A program made the translations under genes and the position numbers. Below, in pieces: positions 16,813-26,447 of a stretch of 64,000 nucleotides of DNA (within the stretch, counting starts at the first letter, position 1; each line of letters opens with the position of its first letter). Under the pieces are notes generated by a model. The model made no database searches. It was not told the origin of the DNA and saw only the letters and a program-made list of their open reading frames with translations. This DNA is from Paludibacteraceae bacterium (GTDB lineage: Bacteria > Bacteroidota > Bacteroidia > Bacteroidales > Paludibacteraceae), in contig JAFTOD010000001.1 of NCBI GenBank assembly GCA_017451525.1, positions 401,032 to 465,031 of the forward strand. The letters are read 5' to 3'.

Positions 16813-16915
16813 ATACACAAAACTCCCCACTCGCACCGCACAATAACCGCACAATAACCGCACTATTCGTTACCTATACAGAACACCCATAGATGCAAAA
16901 TATATGCAAACACAA

Positions 16916-16945
16916 AAAACGCGACCCCATTGGAGTCGCGTTTTA
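16916..16945 (-). terminator. Terminator of the M6 protease gene
   Basis: AAAACGCGAC (16916-16925) pairs with GTCGCGTTTT (16936-16945). It can act in both directions, between the M16 gene (plus) and the M6 gene (minus). The preceding 16813-16915 has a short ACCGCACAATA tandem and no gene. Confidence 0.75.
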
Positions 16946-16979
16946 TTTGAAAATAAATTCGAAAAGATTTTCACATCAT

Positions 16980-19841
16980 CTAAAATACGAACTTTGCCCA
17001 CGCTTGTTTGCGTTTCATCTTGCCTGCTTCTATATATTTGACAAGATAAAGATTACCCGACTGTAATTTATCTATAGGTATTGCATATTCCGTAACCGCA
17101 TTATATACTGGCAAAGAACATACCAACACTCCACTAACATTATAAACATTTAGGACACTACCAAGAGTAGGATTAGAGAGATAGATAATCGGAGTTTTGG
17201 TTTCCTCATCTATAGCAATTGGCAATTGATTCTCTCCTTCTTTACCTTCTTGCACTTCAATGGTTTTGATTTCAATTGGCTCTGAAAGCGGAGATATATG
17301 CTCTTCACAGCCTTTAGTAATATCCGAACTTTGCACCGCGCAATAATATGTCGCACCAGCACTCAATCCTGTGATTTCGTATGTAAACAAGTCTATATCA
17401 GTAAGTGTCGCATCTATCGACAATTCCTTTCCGCGATAGATATAGATCAAGTTGCGAGCACATATAGCCTCGAAAGCATCCAAAGCTATGCCTGAACCGC
17501 CATTATCTGTGTAAGTTAGGCGCACACGTGTATATTGTGTATCTTCTTCAAAATTCACGGTAAGTGTTTTCTTCTTCATGGAAGATAGAATTTCAACACG
17601 ATATTCTGGCAGAGCCATCCACTCTGCGCCATTCCATGCTTCCACATCTATATAACCCGTTGTAGCGGCATCCGAAGAGAAAGCATTTACCCAGAAGGAT
17701 ATTGATTGCAGAGGAGCCATATATTCTTCAGTAGTGATATATTCCCCTGTGTTCTTCAGATACAATGCCTTCGAACCATCTGCCTTCGCCGAAGTTGTTG
17801 TCCGATTAATATTTGACTCCCAACCTTGTTCTTTGATGGCGTCAAATGATTGGAACTGCTCAAAATCTTGCTTGAAAGATGCCTCGCCTTCACCTGCTTG
17901 ATACAGCGTCACATAGTACAGCACCGCATCCTTCACTGGCTTCCATGCCAATTGGAACGAGTAAGGAGTAATCTTGCCAACCGATTGAACCTCAGGCGTA
18001 GTAATATAGCTAGGACGTGGCGAACGACCTGTCAAGGTTACAGGGACAGTCGCACCCAATGTTGATATATTCAGGCTACCAGTCACTTCATCGCATGACT
18101 GCTTATTGGGAATATAACTTACCCAAATAGTGTGCACACTTATTCCCTCCTCTGTCACCTCATATTCCAATGTACGTTTCCATTCTGAACTCGTGCGTTT
18201 TGGATATTCATCACCTACATACACATAGAAACTACCTTTGGTAGTAAACACTATCGTATCAGAATTAAGTTCTTGCACTGACAAATCCAAGGATTGAGGT
18301 TCCCAATCTTCAATTTTCTTTGTATCTGAAACTGTAGTAGTTAGATTCAACTCAGATTTATCTACCGACATCTTAACATTACCTATACTTTGATAGATAA
18401 AGCTTATCATATTTCCATCATCTGCAATATCAAAAATATTTTGACCAGACAATATTGTTCCATCATGTAATTTAGGAATAAACGTTCTCACATTTTGTGT
18501 TCCTGGATAGGGGTCTGAGGCTTTTCCCGACTCCGAGTTGTTTCTTTCTTTCCATGTTATTCCATTTGCCTCTTCCATATGAATTCTCAAGAAGTTTGGT
18601 CCATTATTAGGTGTATTTTCTGCCCAAGCTGCAGCAGAATAATCAATATGCCACACCAACATACCCTGACCTGGTAAATATGCATCCCAACCCGTCTTTG
18701 TACGATACTCCAATAAGAAAAACTCCTTCGGAGAAGGACTCGAACCTAGTAAATTATGAATTCCATCTGCAATCAAATATGCTGAATTATAAGTTTGTAG
18801 TGGTTGCAAGAAGTATTGTCCTTTCTCCAATAATTGCTGTGGTTTCAGCCAACCTAGATAAAAACGCTCATAAGCACTATATGTAGGAGGGGTACGTCCG
18901 TTATTATTGTAGTTACCACTACACATGATTGACCAGTTAGAAACAGTATAATATTTATAGTCTGTATCATATAAGTCTGGTAAACCTAGTACATGACCAA
19001 ACTCATGGCAGAATGTACCTATTGATGCTCGGCGTGTTCCTCCATTGCCTGAATACTCTGATGTACAAGCATAGGTCGCTAATAGTTTTCCATCCACACG
19101 CACATCCTTCCATGACACATTGCTCTTGTGAGGCCATATTGTGTTAGAGGAGGCTCCTTCTGCTTGGTTATGACCCGCATAATAGACAAACACATTATCC
19201 AGCACACCATCATTATCCGTATCGTATTCATCAAAATCCACTCCACTATTAGCTGCCAACTGACATGCCTCAATGATCATTTGATAAGGGTTACGATCGT
19301 GACTATCTCCTTCTTCTTTCCCATAATACTCCATATTTTCGCTAAGGGTAAAAGGACCATATACATCAAACTGCGGTTGGAAAATACTATCTGATGCTGC
19401 TATAAAGTAGTCACGGCAAGAACCTGTTGCATTATTATATGCATAGCCCGACTCATTAAGCAAGGCATTGAAATCCTCATTTTTTTGAGCAAATGGCAAA
19501 TCTTTGAATCCCACCAACAGAACTAAACTCTTAGGTGAGCCCTGCAATGGGAAAGTAGCAGCATTTGCTCGTGGACGAATCGCCGCATTTCGACGAGCAG
19601 AAGCTATTGCAGGAAACTGCTCTTTGACCGTTTGATCTTCTACAAAGTATCCATTATCCAAACGACGAAGTGGCGTACCATCCAATGTGGTATAATACGC
19701 ATGATACTCATCACCTACCAATCTCACAGTCATTGTCTGTCCATTGGGTAATGTAACTTCAAAGGGATATGGAGTCGCAGTCACTGCCCAGAGAGAGAGT
19801 GACAATACAAGTAGCATAGATGATAGCAGAATCTTTTTCAT
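16980..19841 (-). CDS. Secreted M6-family metalloprotease
   Basis: A 953-residue exported protease: signal peptide (about 1-19), propeptide-like region (22-100), and an M6 (immune inhibitor A-like) catalytic domain with HEFGHVLGLPD (His279, Glu280, His283) and a Met-turn-like WSIMCSGNYN. A calcium-type loop (DEYDTDNDGVLD) sits near 204-215. Then come beta-sandwich domains: a fibronectin III-like region with WKPVKDAVLYYVTLYQ, a MAM/choice-of-anchor-like segment (GWESNINRTTTS...) and another FnIII-like segment. The last about 65 residues (YLSNPTLGSVLNVYNVSGVLVC...VKFVF-like end) look like a T9SS sorting domain. It likely works outside the cell or on the surface and supplies peptides to the SusC/SusD pair upstream. 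Confidence 0.88.
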   Translation of the reverse strand: MKKILLSSMLLVLSLSLWAVTATPYPFEVTLPNGQTMTVRLVGDEYHAYYTTLDGTPLRRLDNGYFVEDQTVKEQFPAIASARRNAAIRPRANAATFPLQGSPKSLVLLVGFKDLPFAQKNEDFNALLNESGYAYNNATGSCRDYFIAASDSIFQPQFDVYGPFTLSENMEYYGKEEGDSHDRNPYQMIIEACQLAANSGVDFDEYDTDNDGVLDNVFVYYAGHNQAEGASSNTIWPHKSNVSWKDVRVDGKLLATYACTSEYSGNGGTRRASIGTFCHEFGHVLGLPDLYDTDYKYYTVSNWSIMCSGNYNNNGRTPPTYSAYERFYLGWLKPQQLLEKGQYFLQPLQTYNSAYLIADGIHNLLGSSPSPKEFFLLEYRTKTGWDAYLPGQGMLVWHIDYSAAAWAENTPNNGPNFLRIHMEEANGITWKERNNSESGKASDPYPGTQNVRTFIPKLHDGTILSGQNIFDIADDGNMISFIYQSIGNVKMSVDKSELNLTTTVSDTKKIEDWEPQSLDLSVQELNSDTIVFTTKGSFYVYVGDEYPKRTSSEWKRTLEYEVTEEGISVHTIWVSYIPNKQSCDEVTGSLNISTLGATVPVTLTGRSPRPSYITTPEVQSVGKITPYSFQLAWKPVKDAVLYYVTLYQAGEGEASFKQDFEQFQSFDAIKEQGWESNINRTTTSAKADGSKALYLKNTGEYITTEEYMAPLQSISFWVNAFSSDAATTGYIDVEAWNGAEWMALPEYRVEILSSMKKKTLTVNFEEDTQYTRVRLTYTDNGGSGIALDAFEAICARNLIYIYRGKELSIDATLTDIDLFTYEITGLSAGATYYCAVQSSDITKGCEEHISPLSEPIEIKTIEVQEGKEGENQLPIAIDEETKTPIIYLSNPTLGSVLNVYNVSGVLVCSLPVYNAVTEYAIPIDKLQSGNLYLVKYIEAGKMKRKQAWAKFVF

Positions 19842-19875
19842 ATTTTCGCTTATTTACGCAGTTTATATACTAATA

Positions 19876-19890
19876 TCGCGCAAAGGTACA
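19876..19890 (-). promoter_or_regulatory. Promoter of the M6 protease gene
   Basis: Minus orientation shows TACCTTTG followed by CGC next to an A-rich tract, about 40 nt before the ATG at 19841, so the protease gene is separately transcribed from the SusCD operon. Confidence 0.6.
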
Positions 19891-19962
19891 AAAAAAAATG
19901 CACATATGAAAGCATCAAGTACATTTTTTTTATATTTTATCATTTTTCAAAAGATCTACCGT

Positions 19963-19996
19963 AAAAAAGAATGGGCTTCAAAACTGAAGCCCATTC
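19963..19996 (-). terminator. Terminator of the susC-susD-lipoprotein operon
   Basis: GAATGGGCTTCA (19969-19980) pairs with TGAAGCCCATTC (19985-19996); U-run in minus orientation at 19963-19968. Confidence 0.85.
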
Positions 19997-20019
19997 CGCA
20001 TTATTTGTACATTAATGTA

Positions 20020-21180
20020 TTATTTCTTATACATAACCTTGGTGTTCAATGTAGAAGGAACAGGGTTTTGGCCCTTATAGAAGTTCTTCTTCATTGGTTT
20101 CAAAGCAGAAGCCTCTGCAGGCTCTTCCTCTTCCTCTACAGGAATATTGGTGTACTCTTTGTGGATAACACGCAAGTCATATGGTTCAACTAAAGAAGCT
20201 AATACAAGTTGACCTTCTTCATTCTCCTCTACAGTGCATGCCAAACCATACCAACGATTCTCATTTACGAAATCATACCACTCAAGTTTAAGAGAGTAAC
20301 GAAGTTCATCTGTCTCTGGATCATCGTAAATGTTTGCAAAACTTACGTTAGCATTTTTGTAGATATACAATTGACCTTCAGACATCTCAATGAGTTGAGC
20401 ACCCTTGTGTGAGTTCTCATACAAGTCACGGCCAGCCAGTACCTCCTCTTCAGTCTCACCGAAAAGTAAGCCCTTCCAACCATCACCATACATTTGGAGG
20501 TCAGTCATTTGACCAGCCTCAGCAACGTAAGGTTCAAGATCATTAACCAACGTATCTACGAAGAATCCATTCTTATTGCCAACATAATAACCTTGGTAAG
20601 GACCATCTATAATCCAATAAACAGGCATATCAACCATCAAGAAATTACCAGAACCAGAGAAGCCTGAACCATTGACAAATACGATATTATTATCCCACGC
20701 ATAGAGAGAAATGTAACCTAATTGGCACTCATAAGCTCCGTCAGAAAGCTCAAGAACGGTATCAGTACCAGCAATCATAGTTGGATTACCAAACAGACCA
20801 TAACCACCCAAAGCAAAATTGTTGAATACAGCATCGTTATTTACTTCTACCACACAAGTTGCTGGAGTAACTTGTCCTACAGTTGCATCCTCTGCAGGTA
20901 CATTCAGTGTAACGGTAATGGTAGCAGTTCCCAAACCTACGGCCTCTACGATACCAGAAGCATTTACAGTAGCAACTTCAGGATTGCTAGACTCCCATAC
21001 CAATGGATAGGTTGCAGAAGGAGTAACTACAGCTGTCAATTTCTCTTGTTTACCAAGCTCCATTGTTAACTCTGCTGCACTGATTTTCACAGTGTAATCT
21101 ACAGGTTGTACTGGAGGTTCGCAGCCTACGAATACGAGAGCTACGCATGCGATCATCGCAAAAAATAAACTCTTTTTCAT
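20020..21180 (-). CDS. Surface lipoprotein with bacterial Ig-like (Big_2) domain
   Basis: A 386-residue lipoprotein with lipobox FVGC (Cys20) followed by a proline-rich linker. Residues about 28-115 form a Big_2 domain: LTMELGKQEKLTAVVTPSAT, WESSNPEVATVNASGIVEAVGLGTATITV. The rest (about 120-386) is a beta-rich region with no family I recognise, with FALGGYGLFGN, acidic EEEEEPAEA and a basic C-terminus. Position directly after susD, with a 51-bp gap, is where SusE/SusF-like ligand-binding lipoproteins usually lie, so a surface-binding accessory role is inferred. Confidence 0.75.
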   Translation of the reverse strand: MKKSLFFAMIACVALVFVGCEPPVQPVDYTVKISAAELTMELGKQEKLTAVVTPSATYPLVWESSNPEVATVNASGIVEAVGLGTATITVTLNVPAEDATVGQVTPATCVVEVNNDAVFNNFALGGYGLFGNPTMIAGTDTVLELSDGAYECQLGYISLYAWDNNIVFVNGSGFSGSGNFLMVDMPVYWIIDGPYQGYYVGNKNGFFVDTLVNDLEPYVAEAGQMTDLQMYGDGWKGLLFGETEEEVLAGRDLYENSHKGAQLIEMSEGQLYIYKNANVSFANIYDDPETDELRYSLKLEWYDFVNENRWYGLACTVEENEEGQLVLASLVEPYDLRVIHKEYTNIPVEEEEEPAEASALKPMKKNFYKGQNPVPSTLNTKVMYKK

Positions 21181-21231
21181 AACTTAAAAAATTAAAAGTT
21201 TAACATATCAGTTTGTGTACAAATAATTCTA

Positions 21232-22830
21232 TCAATTATTATCTAAAGCCATCTCTGTAGTAGGACGGATGTATGGGTTGTAGTTTGTCTCACTTGAAGG
21301 AATAACAAATGTAAATATACGGATAGTACTTGGTACCAATGTCTTATTCATACGTAAGTGATTCTCACCCAGCGTAACGGTTTCACCCCAACGGCGGAAT
21401 GTTTGCAAACCATAACCCTCGCCCCAGAGTTCCACACGCCAATTATAACGGATTGCTTCACCAAGAGCTTTATGATCCATTGCAAGAGCGTTTTTGTAGT
21501 CCGCATACGCTGTTTCAGCACCTTCTTTGATACGCTTTGATGTAATTTGATCAAGATAGTTCAACGCCTCTGCATCTTTTCCACCCATACGCCATGCGGC
21601 CTCAGCAGCAATCAAATAAGCAGTCTCAAGACGCATAAACACATGGTCACTCAACCAATCACGATCACCCTGCAACTCAGTAGAAGCTGCCGAATAGAAC
21701 TTACCGTCTGGAGCATATTGATAATCTGCGGCGGATGAGCCATTAGCACGGTAATAATTACCCCACCAATTTTCACGAATATCCCAACCGAGTGCTGTGA
21801 TTTCCTTCAGAAGGTTTGCATCTATTCCTTTTACATCACCTGCAGAAGCATAGCTGTATGAATAGATATCACATTGACCGAAGAAAGAAGCGAGAGAAGT
21901 GGTTGTTTCGATATTCACATCTTGCCCCCAAATCCAGTTACTATGCTTAACATCATTAAAACCTGTAGTCAACACTTCTTTGTTGGAAAGAAGTGTTGCA
22001 GGAGTTGTTTCGATAAGGTCTTCTGCTACTTCAAGTGCCTTTTCATTTTCCCCTTTATTGAGATAAGAATAAGCCAAAATCATACGAGCCACATCCACAT
22101 TAACTTGTAATTTACTAGCACGTGGCACAGCGTCATAAGCCTCAAAATAGTCTATAGCATCTAGCAAGTCCTGTTCAATGCGAAGATATACATCAGCAGC
22201 CGTAGCACGAGGTGCACCTAAAATAGTGTCTCCTAAAGTAGCTTCTTCTGTATAAATAGGTACAGACAACTCAGTATAAATATCAGATCCTGATTCTGTC
22301 AACTGATCTACTGTTTTACAGAAGAAACGTTGCAAAGCAGCATATGCCCAACCACGCATGGTCAAGAACTGTGCATAATAGTTACCCGCGAGATATTGCT
22401 CATCAGTCATGGTCTCTGGATTGAAATCCAACTCTGGATGACCAAATTTATCTACATAGTTGATACCAATGTTACAGTGACGAATAACATTATAGTACAA
22501 AGACCAATAATATCCTGCACGTTGATATGTAAGTCCTTGCTCGTCAGAAACGAACCATCCATAGCGTTGTGATTTCATCGCAACATCACCACAAAGGAGA
22601 TCAGTTGCAAGATCTACCGAACGTTGACCAAATACATCATGGTCACCACCATAGGTATAGAGTAATGGATAAGTTCCTCGTGCCCACATACCAAGCACAT
22701 CGTCCATTTCCTCAAATTGATCTTTGGTGATGTTATCACCTTGCGGATATTGATTCAAATCGCAACTAACTAATGCCACTGCGGCAAAGATAGCCAAAAT
22801 ATAAAGTTTTGTTTTCATATTCTTTTTCAT
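21232..22830 (-). CDS. SusD/RagB-family outer-membrane nutrient-binding lipoprotein
   Basis: A 532-residue lipoprotein: signal peptide with LVSC lipobox followed by DLNQYPQGDNI. TPR-like helices carry the family pattern (RTYPLLYT-like N-terminal helix, YNVIRHCNIGINYVD, EQYLAGNYYAQFLTMRGWAYAALQRFF, VDVARMILAYSYLNKGENEKALEVAEDLI). The C-terminal signature is FMRLETAYLIAAEAAWRMG, YLDQITSKRIKEG, IRYNWRVELWGEGYGLQTFRRWG. It forms the lid of the SusC transporter and captures ligand at the cell surface. No glycosidase genes are nearby, whereas a protease is, so the ligand may be a peptide. It is 25 bp downstream of susC. Confidence 0.93.
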   Translation of the reverse strand: MKKNMKTKLYILAIFAAVALVSCDLNQYPQGDNITKDQFEEMDDVLGMWARGTYPLLYTYGGDHDVFGQRSVDLATDLLCGDVAMKSQRYGWFVSDEQGLTYQRAGYYWSLYYNVIRHCNIGINYVDKFGHPELDFNPETMTDEQYLAGNYYAQFLTMRGWAYAALQRFFCKTVDQLTESGSDIYTELSVPIYTEEATLGDTILGAPRATAADVYLRIEQDLLDAIDYFEAYDAVPRASKLQVNVDVARMILAYSYLNKGENEKALEVAEDLIETTPATLLSNKEVLTTGFNDVKHSNWIWGQDVNIETTTSLASFFGQCDIYSYSYASAGDVKGIDANLLKEITALGWDIRENWWGNYYRANGSSAADYQYAPDGKFYSAASTELQGDRDWLSDHVFMRLETAYLIAAEAAWRMGGKDAEALNYLDQITSKRIKEGAETAYADYKNALAMDHKALGEAIRYNWRVELWGEGYGLQTFRRWGETVTLGENHLRMNKTLVPSTIRIFTFVIPSSETNYNPYIRPTTEMALDNN

Positions 22831-22855
22831 TTGAACGTTAAATGTTTAAGTTTAA

Positions 22856-25800
22856 TTAGAATGATACTTTAATACCTCCCATAATAGTTGACAATGGGCT
22901 ATACGCGTGCGTATCGGATGAACCAGTAAACGATGTCATAGGGTTGTAACCCTTGCGCGCAGTAGCAATAGCCAAGTTATCTGCACTTACGTAGAGATGC
23001 AAGCGGTTCAGTTTAATCTTCTCAATCAACTTCTTAGGGAAGTTGTAACCCACTTGGATAGAGTTGAGAGAGAAGAATGAGTTGCTGGTCAAGAAACGAG
23101 TAGATGGAGCATTTGAATAAATGTCAAACTCGCCTGTGCCATTCGACAAACGTGGGATATTAGAACCAACATTATGCTCAGTCCATGCACTAAGCATATC
23201 TTTGTGCCAGTTATGTCCACCTACTGCACTATTATCCATCAATGCCATATATGTGTAGTCATATCCATAACCACCGATTTGATAAGAGCAAGCTACTGAC
23301 AAAGTCACACCATATACATCCAAGTCAATACCGATACCACCTGCAAGGTCTGGCAAATAAGATTTACCTACGTATTGTGCAGTCGCCAAGGAATAATCAG
23401 CAGTCAATGTATCTGCCAAGAATTGCTCTGGGTTTTCCACACCTGCTTCCTCTTGATCCATTATCCATTGGTGAAGCGAAGGGATATAGTTAACGCCATT
23501 ATTTGCAGTTTCAGCACCCAAGCCACCATCACGCGTATCATAATATGCTTGATAGAGTGCATTACCTTGACCATCCACACCTGAGTAAACAACCGTATAA
23601 TGATCATACATGGAGTGACCTACAGCCATCGCTCCTGACATCTTCTGACGAATAGGATTACCATTCTCGTCATAGTAGTCAATTGGCATTTCAATCATTT
23701 TGTTCTTATAGTGTGCACCATTCAAACGAACATCTAATTTCACGTTACGCTCATCCACCAAGTGCCCCTTCAATGTAAACTCAACACCTTGGTTCACCAT
23801 CTTGGCATCGTTTGTTGGCAATGAAGAATATCCCAATGAAGGTGCTACTGCACGACCAAAGAGAAGATTGTCAGTAAGCTTGTAGAAGTAATCCAACTCT
23901 ACATCAAGATATTTTCCAACAGAAAACTCAAGACCTAAGTCGGTCGTATTCGCACGCTCCCATGTGATGGAAGGACTACCCACCGAAGACTCATTGCTAC
24001 CAGGCAAATTATCCACTGGATAAAGTCCAACTGTGTTAGTATAAGAATAAAGCGAACCTATTTGGTTACCTAATACACCCCAACTGAGACGTAACTTACC
24101 ATCTCTCAACCATTCTGAAGCAGACTCCATAAATGGCTCATTAGTAAATGTCCAAGCAGCACCTACAGAACCGAAGTGACCCCAACGGTGGCCTTTCGCA
24201 TAGCGTGAAGAACCATCGGCACGGTAGTTAGCAGTCAGCATATACTTCTCATCATAGATATAAGAGAAGGTTGCCAAATAAGAATCCAATGCAAAGCGTT
24301 CTGAATTACCTGCTGCCGTATTAGTTTGAATAGCATTGCTCAAGCTTAGACTCTCACCATCAGCTAAATAAGCTTTATATCCGTACACATAACTTTCTTG
24401 ATACAAATAGTTCTCATGACCTATCATAGCACGAATAGAGTGGTTATCTATCGTAGTGTTATACTCTAACAACTCCTTAGCTGCAATAGTCAGCGTATTG
24501 TACGATTGTTGCAAAATTCGACCAATACCAGCCGCATCACCGTAGTACTTATTGGTCAACTGAGAGCCCAAATTATTGTTGTAGTACATACCTACATCTA
24601 CCATCAGTTTGAGGTCCTTATAAAGTTTTAATTCTAACCCTCCTTGCACATTGACAGTATGTTGCACATACTTTTCTTTATCCAATCGAAGCGAACCAGC
24701 AGGATTAATACCAAAACCAAATGGACGATTCAACTCATTTCCATAGTCATATGCCAACAAACCTGTACGTGGATCGGTATATGTATTACCGTTCTCATCA
24801 CGCAAGAACACTGGATAAATAGCAGGAATAGCATTTACATAATAGAAACCATTGTTCATCGCACCGCCACCATCTTGGTTAGGTCTGTTCATATCACTAT
24901 AGGTATACGCAACATTCAGATTACCTTTCAGCCATTTTTTAGGTTTAAAATCCAAGTTGCTACGCAAACTTACACGGCTATAGTCAGAAGCTTGATAGTA
25001 TCCTTCATCTTTAAGATATCCAACACTAGTATAATAATTTACTTTTTCAGTACCACCTGAGAACTTAACATTTGCATCCATCTTTTGACCGATACGGAAA
25101 ATCTCATCCGACCATGACTCCAGATTTTCATAACCTGGACGGCGAGCGATTGTTGGATCAAAAGTTGGGTTTGCATAACCGTATTGTAGCAAACCGTCAT
25201 TAATCAGATATTCACCTTTTGCATCCCAAAGATTATAGCCAAGAGGAAGACCACCGCCACCATACAATGCCTTACTTGCCTTACTAGCAGCTTCTTGCAT
25301 ACTTGACATTTTATCGACAAAACCATTTTGCGCACGGAATGAATTATACAAACTCATCCATGACAAAGTAACATATTCTTCTGGGCTAGTGATTACATCA
25401 TACAATGGCAACAAACGCATATTCGCACCATACTTCACGTCAACATCAATCTTACCTTCTTCACCAGTATTACCCTTCTTGGTTGTAATCACCACCACAC
25501 CATTCGCACCACGGCTACCATAAAGAGAAGTAGCAGTTGCATCCTTCAAGATGGTAGTAGAAGCAATATCACCTGGATCAATTGAAGAAATATCACCATC
25601 GTAGGTCACACCATCCACCACATATAGAGGAGTAGCGCTACCATTCAACGAACCCACACCACGGATAACGAGTGTAGCATTGGTACCTGGCTGACCAGAA
25701 GTATTAATCACTTGCACACCTGCTACCTCACCAGCAAGCGCTTTAGAGATTTCAGTTGGGCTTTTCTTTTCAATCACCTCTGCTTCAACAGCTTGAGCAG

Positions 25801-26146
25801 AACCTGCGAAGCTACCTTTAGAAACGTTACCATAACCCGTTACGACTACTTCCTGAATCACCTCAGTAGCCTCACGAAGCACCACTCGCACGTTTTCTCG
25901 AATAGGAACCTCTTGAGTTTGCATACCCACGAAACTAACCACCAAAGTGGTAGCATCGTCACTAACTGTCAGCATAAATTCTCCATCATAGTCCGTAATA
26001 GTACCATTACTAGTACCCTTTACCATCACAGAAGCACCTATCACAGGTTGCTCTTGTACATCCAAGACTACACCACTGATTTGCTTCTCAGCCATCATCC
26101 CGATAGTCAAAAAGCATAATGTCAAAAGCGTAAAAATCTTTTTCAT
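22856..26146 (-). CDS. SusC/RagA-family TonB-dependent outer-membrane transporter
   Basis: A 1096-residue protein. After the signal peptide comes a carboxypeptidase-D-like domain (ISGVVLDVQEQPVIGASVMVKGTSNGTITDYDGEF), then a TonB-box-like VIQEVVVTGYG, the plug (ISKALAGEVAGVQVINTSGQPGTNATLVIRGVGSLNG...PLYVVDGV, ILKDATATSLYGSRGANGVVVITTKKG) and a long beta-barrel. It ends with the usual aromatic residue (KVSF). It imports ligand captured by SusD using energy from TonB-ExbBD. First gene of the susC-susD-lipoprotein operon; no anti-sigma or hybrid sensor gene is adjacent, so regulation is not apparent. Confidence 0.95.
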   Translation of the reverse strand: MKKIFTLLTLCFLTIGMMAEKQISGVVLDVQEQPVIGASVMVKGTSNGTITDYDGEFMLTVSDDATTLVVSFVGMQTQEVPIRENVRVVLREATEVIQEVVVTGYGNVSKGSFAGSAQAVEAEVIEKKSPTEISKALAGEVAGVQVINTSGQPGTNATLVIRGVGSLNGSATPLYVVDGVTYDGDISSIDPGDIASTTILKDATATSLYGSRGANGVVVITTKKGNTGEEGKIDVDVKYGANMRLLPLYDVITSPEEYVTLSWMSLYNSFRAQNGFVDKMSSMQEAASKASKALYGGGGLPLGYNLWDAKGEYLINDGLLQYGYANPTFDPTIARRPGYENLESWSDEIFRIGQKMDANVKFSGGTEKVNYYTSVGYLKDEGYYQASDYSRVSLRSNLDFKPKKWLKGNLNVAYTYSDMNRPNQDGGGAMNNGFYYVNAIPAIYPVFLRDENGNTYTDPRTGLLAYDYGNELNRPFGFGINPAGSLRLDKEKYVQHTVNVQGGLELKLYKDLKLMVDVGMYYNNNLGSQLTNKYYGDAAGIGRILQQSYNTLTIAAKELLEYNTTIDNHSIRAMIGHENYLYQESYVYGYKAYLADGESLSLSNAIQTNTAAGNSERFALDSYLATFSYIYDEKYMLTANYRADGSSRYAKGHRWGHFGSVGAAWTFTNEPFMESASEWLRDGKLRLSWGVLGNQIGSLYSYTNTVGLYPVDNLPGSNESSVGSPSITWERANTTDLGLEFSVGKYLDVELDYFYKLTDNLLFGRAVAPSLGYSSLPTNDAKMVNQGVEFTLKGHLVDERNVKLDVRLNGAHYKNKMIEMPIDYYDENGNPIRQKMSGAMAVGHSMYDHYTVVYSGVDGQGNALYQAYYDTRDGGLGAETANNGVNYIPSLHQWIMDQEEAGVENPEQFLADTLTADYSLATAQYVGKSYLPDLAGGIGIDLDVYGVTLSVACSYQIGGYGYDYTYMALMDNSAVGGHNWHKDMLSAWTEHNVGSNIPRLSNGTGEFDIYSNAPSTRFLTSNSFFSLNSIQVGYNFPKKLIEKIKLNRLHLYVSADNLAIATARKGYNPMTSFTGSSDTHAYSPLSTIMGGIKVSF

Positions 26147-26252
26147 CAGTCTTTGTAATTTTATAAATTGTTATACCTTAAAAATAATCTATCACATATT
26201 ATTCTGCAATTCAAAAGTACTATAGCATTTTTCAAATAAACAGAAAAGCGCA

Positions 26253-26284
26253 CAAAGTTACTGCTTTTTTTTTAATCTACCAAA
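26253..26284 (-). promoter_or_regulatory. Promoter of the susC operon
   Basis: Minus orientation: TTTG (26281-26284), 20 nt, TAACTTTG (26253-26260). The leader is about 100 nt. Confidence 0.7.
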
Positions 26285-26345
26285 TTATTTGTCAAAAAAA
26301 TGTGTTTTTTAACATATTTGATAGTTATTTTATATGTTTTACAAC

Positions 26346-26392
26346 ATAAAAAACGCCTACTCAACCATTGATTGGGCAGACGTTTTAATTAT
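26346..26392 (-). terminator. Terminator of serS
   Basis: Imperfect stem between AACGCCTACTCAACC and GATTGGGCAGACGTT with a U-run in minus orientation at 26346-26352. Confidence 0.6.
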
Positions 26393-26447
26393 TCGAGTTG
26401 GTAATTCTATGCTATAAATTATCTTCTAATCTCACATATATTCCACT

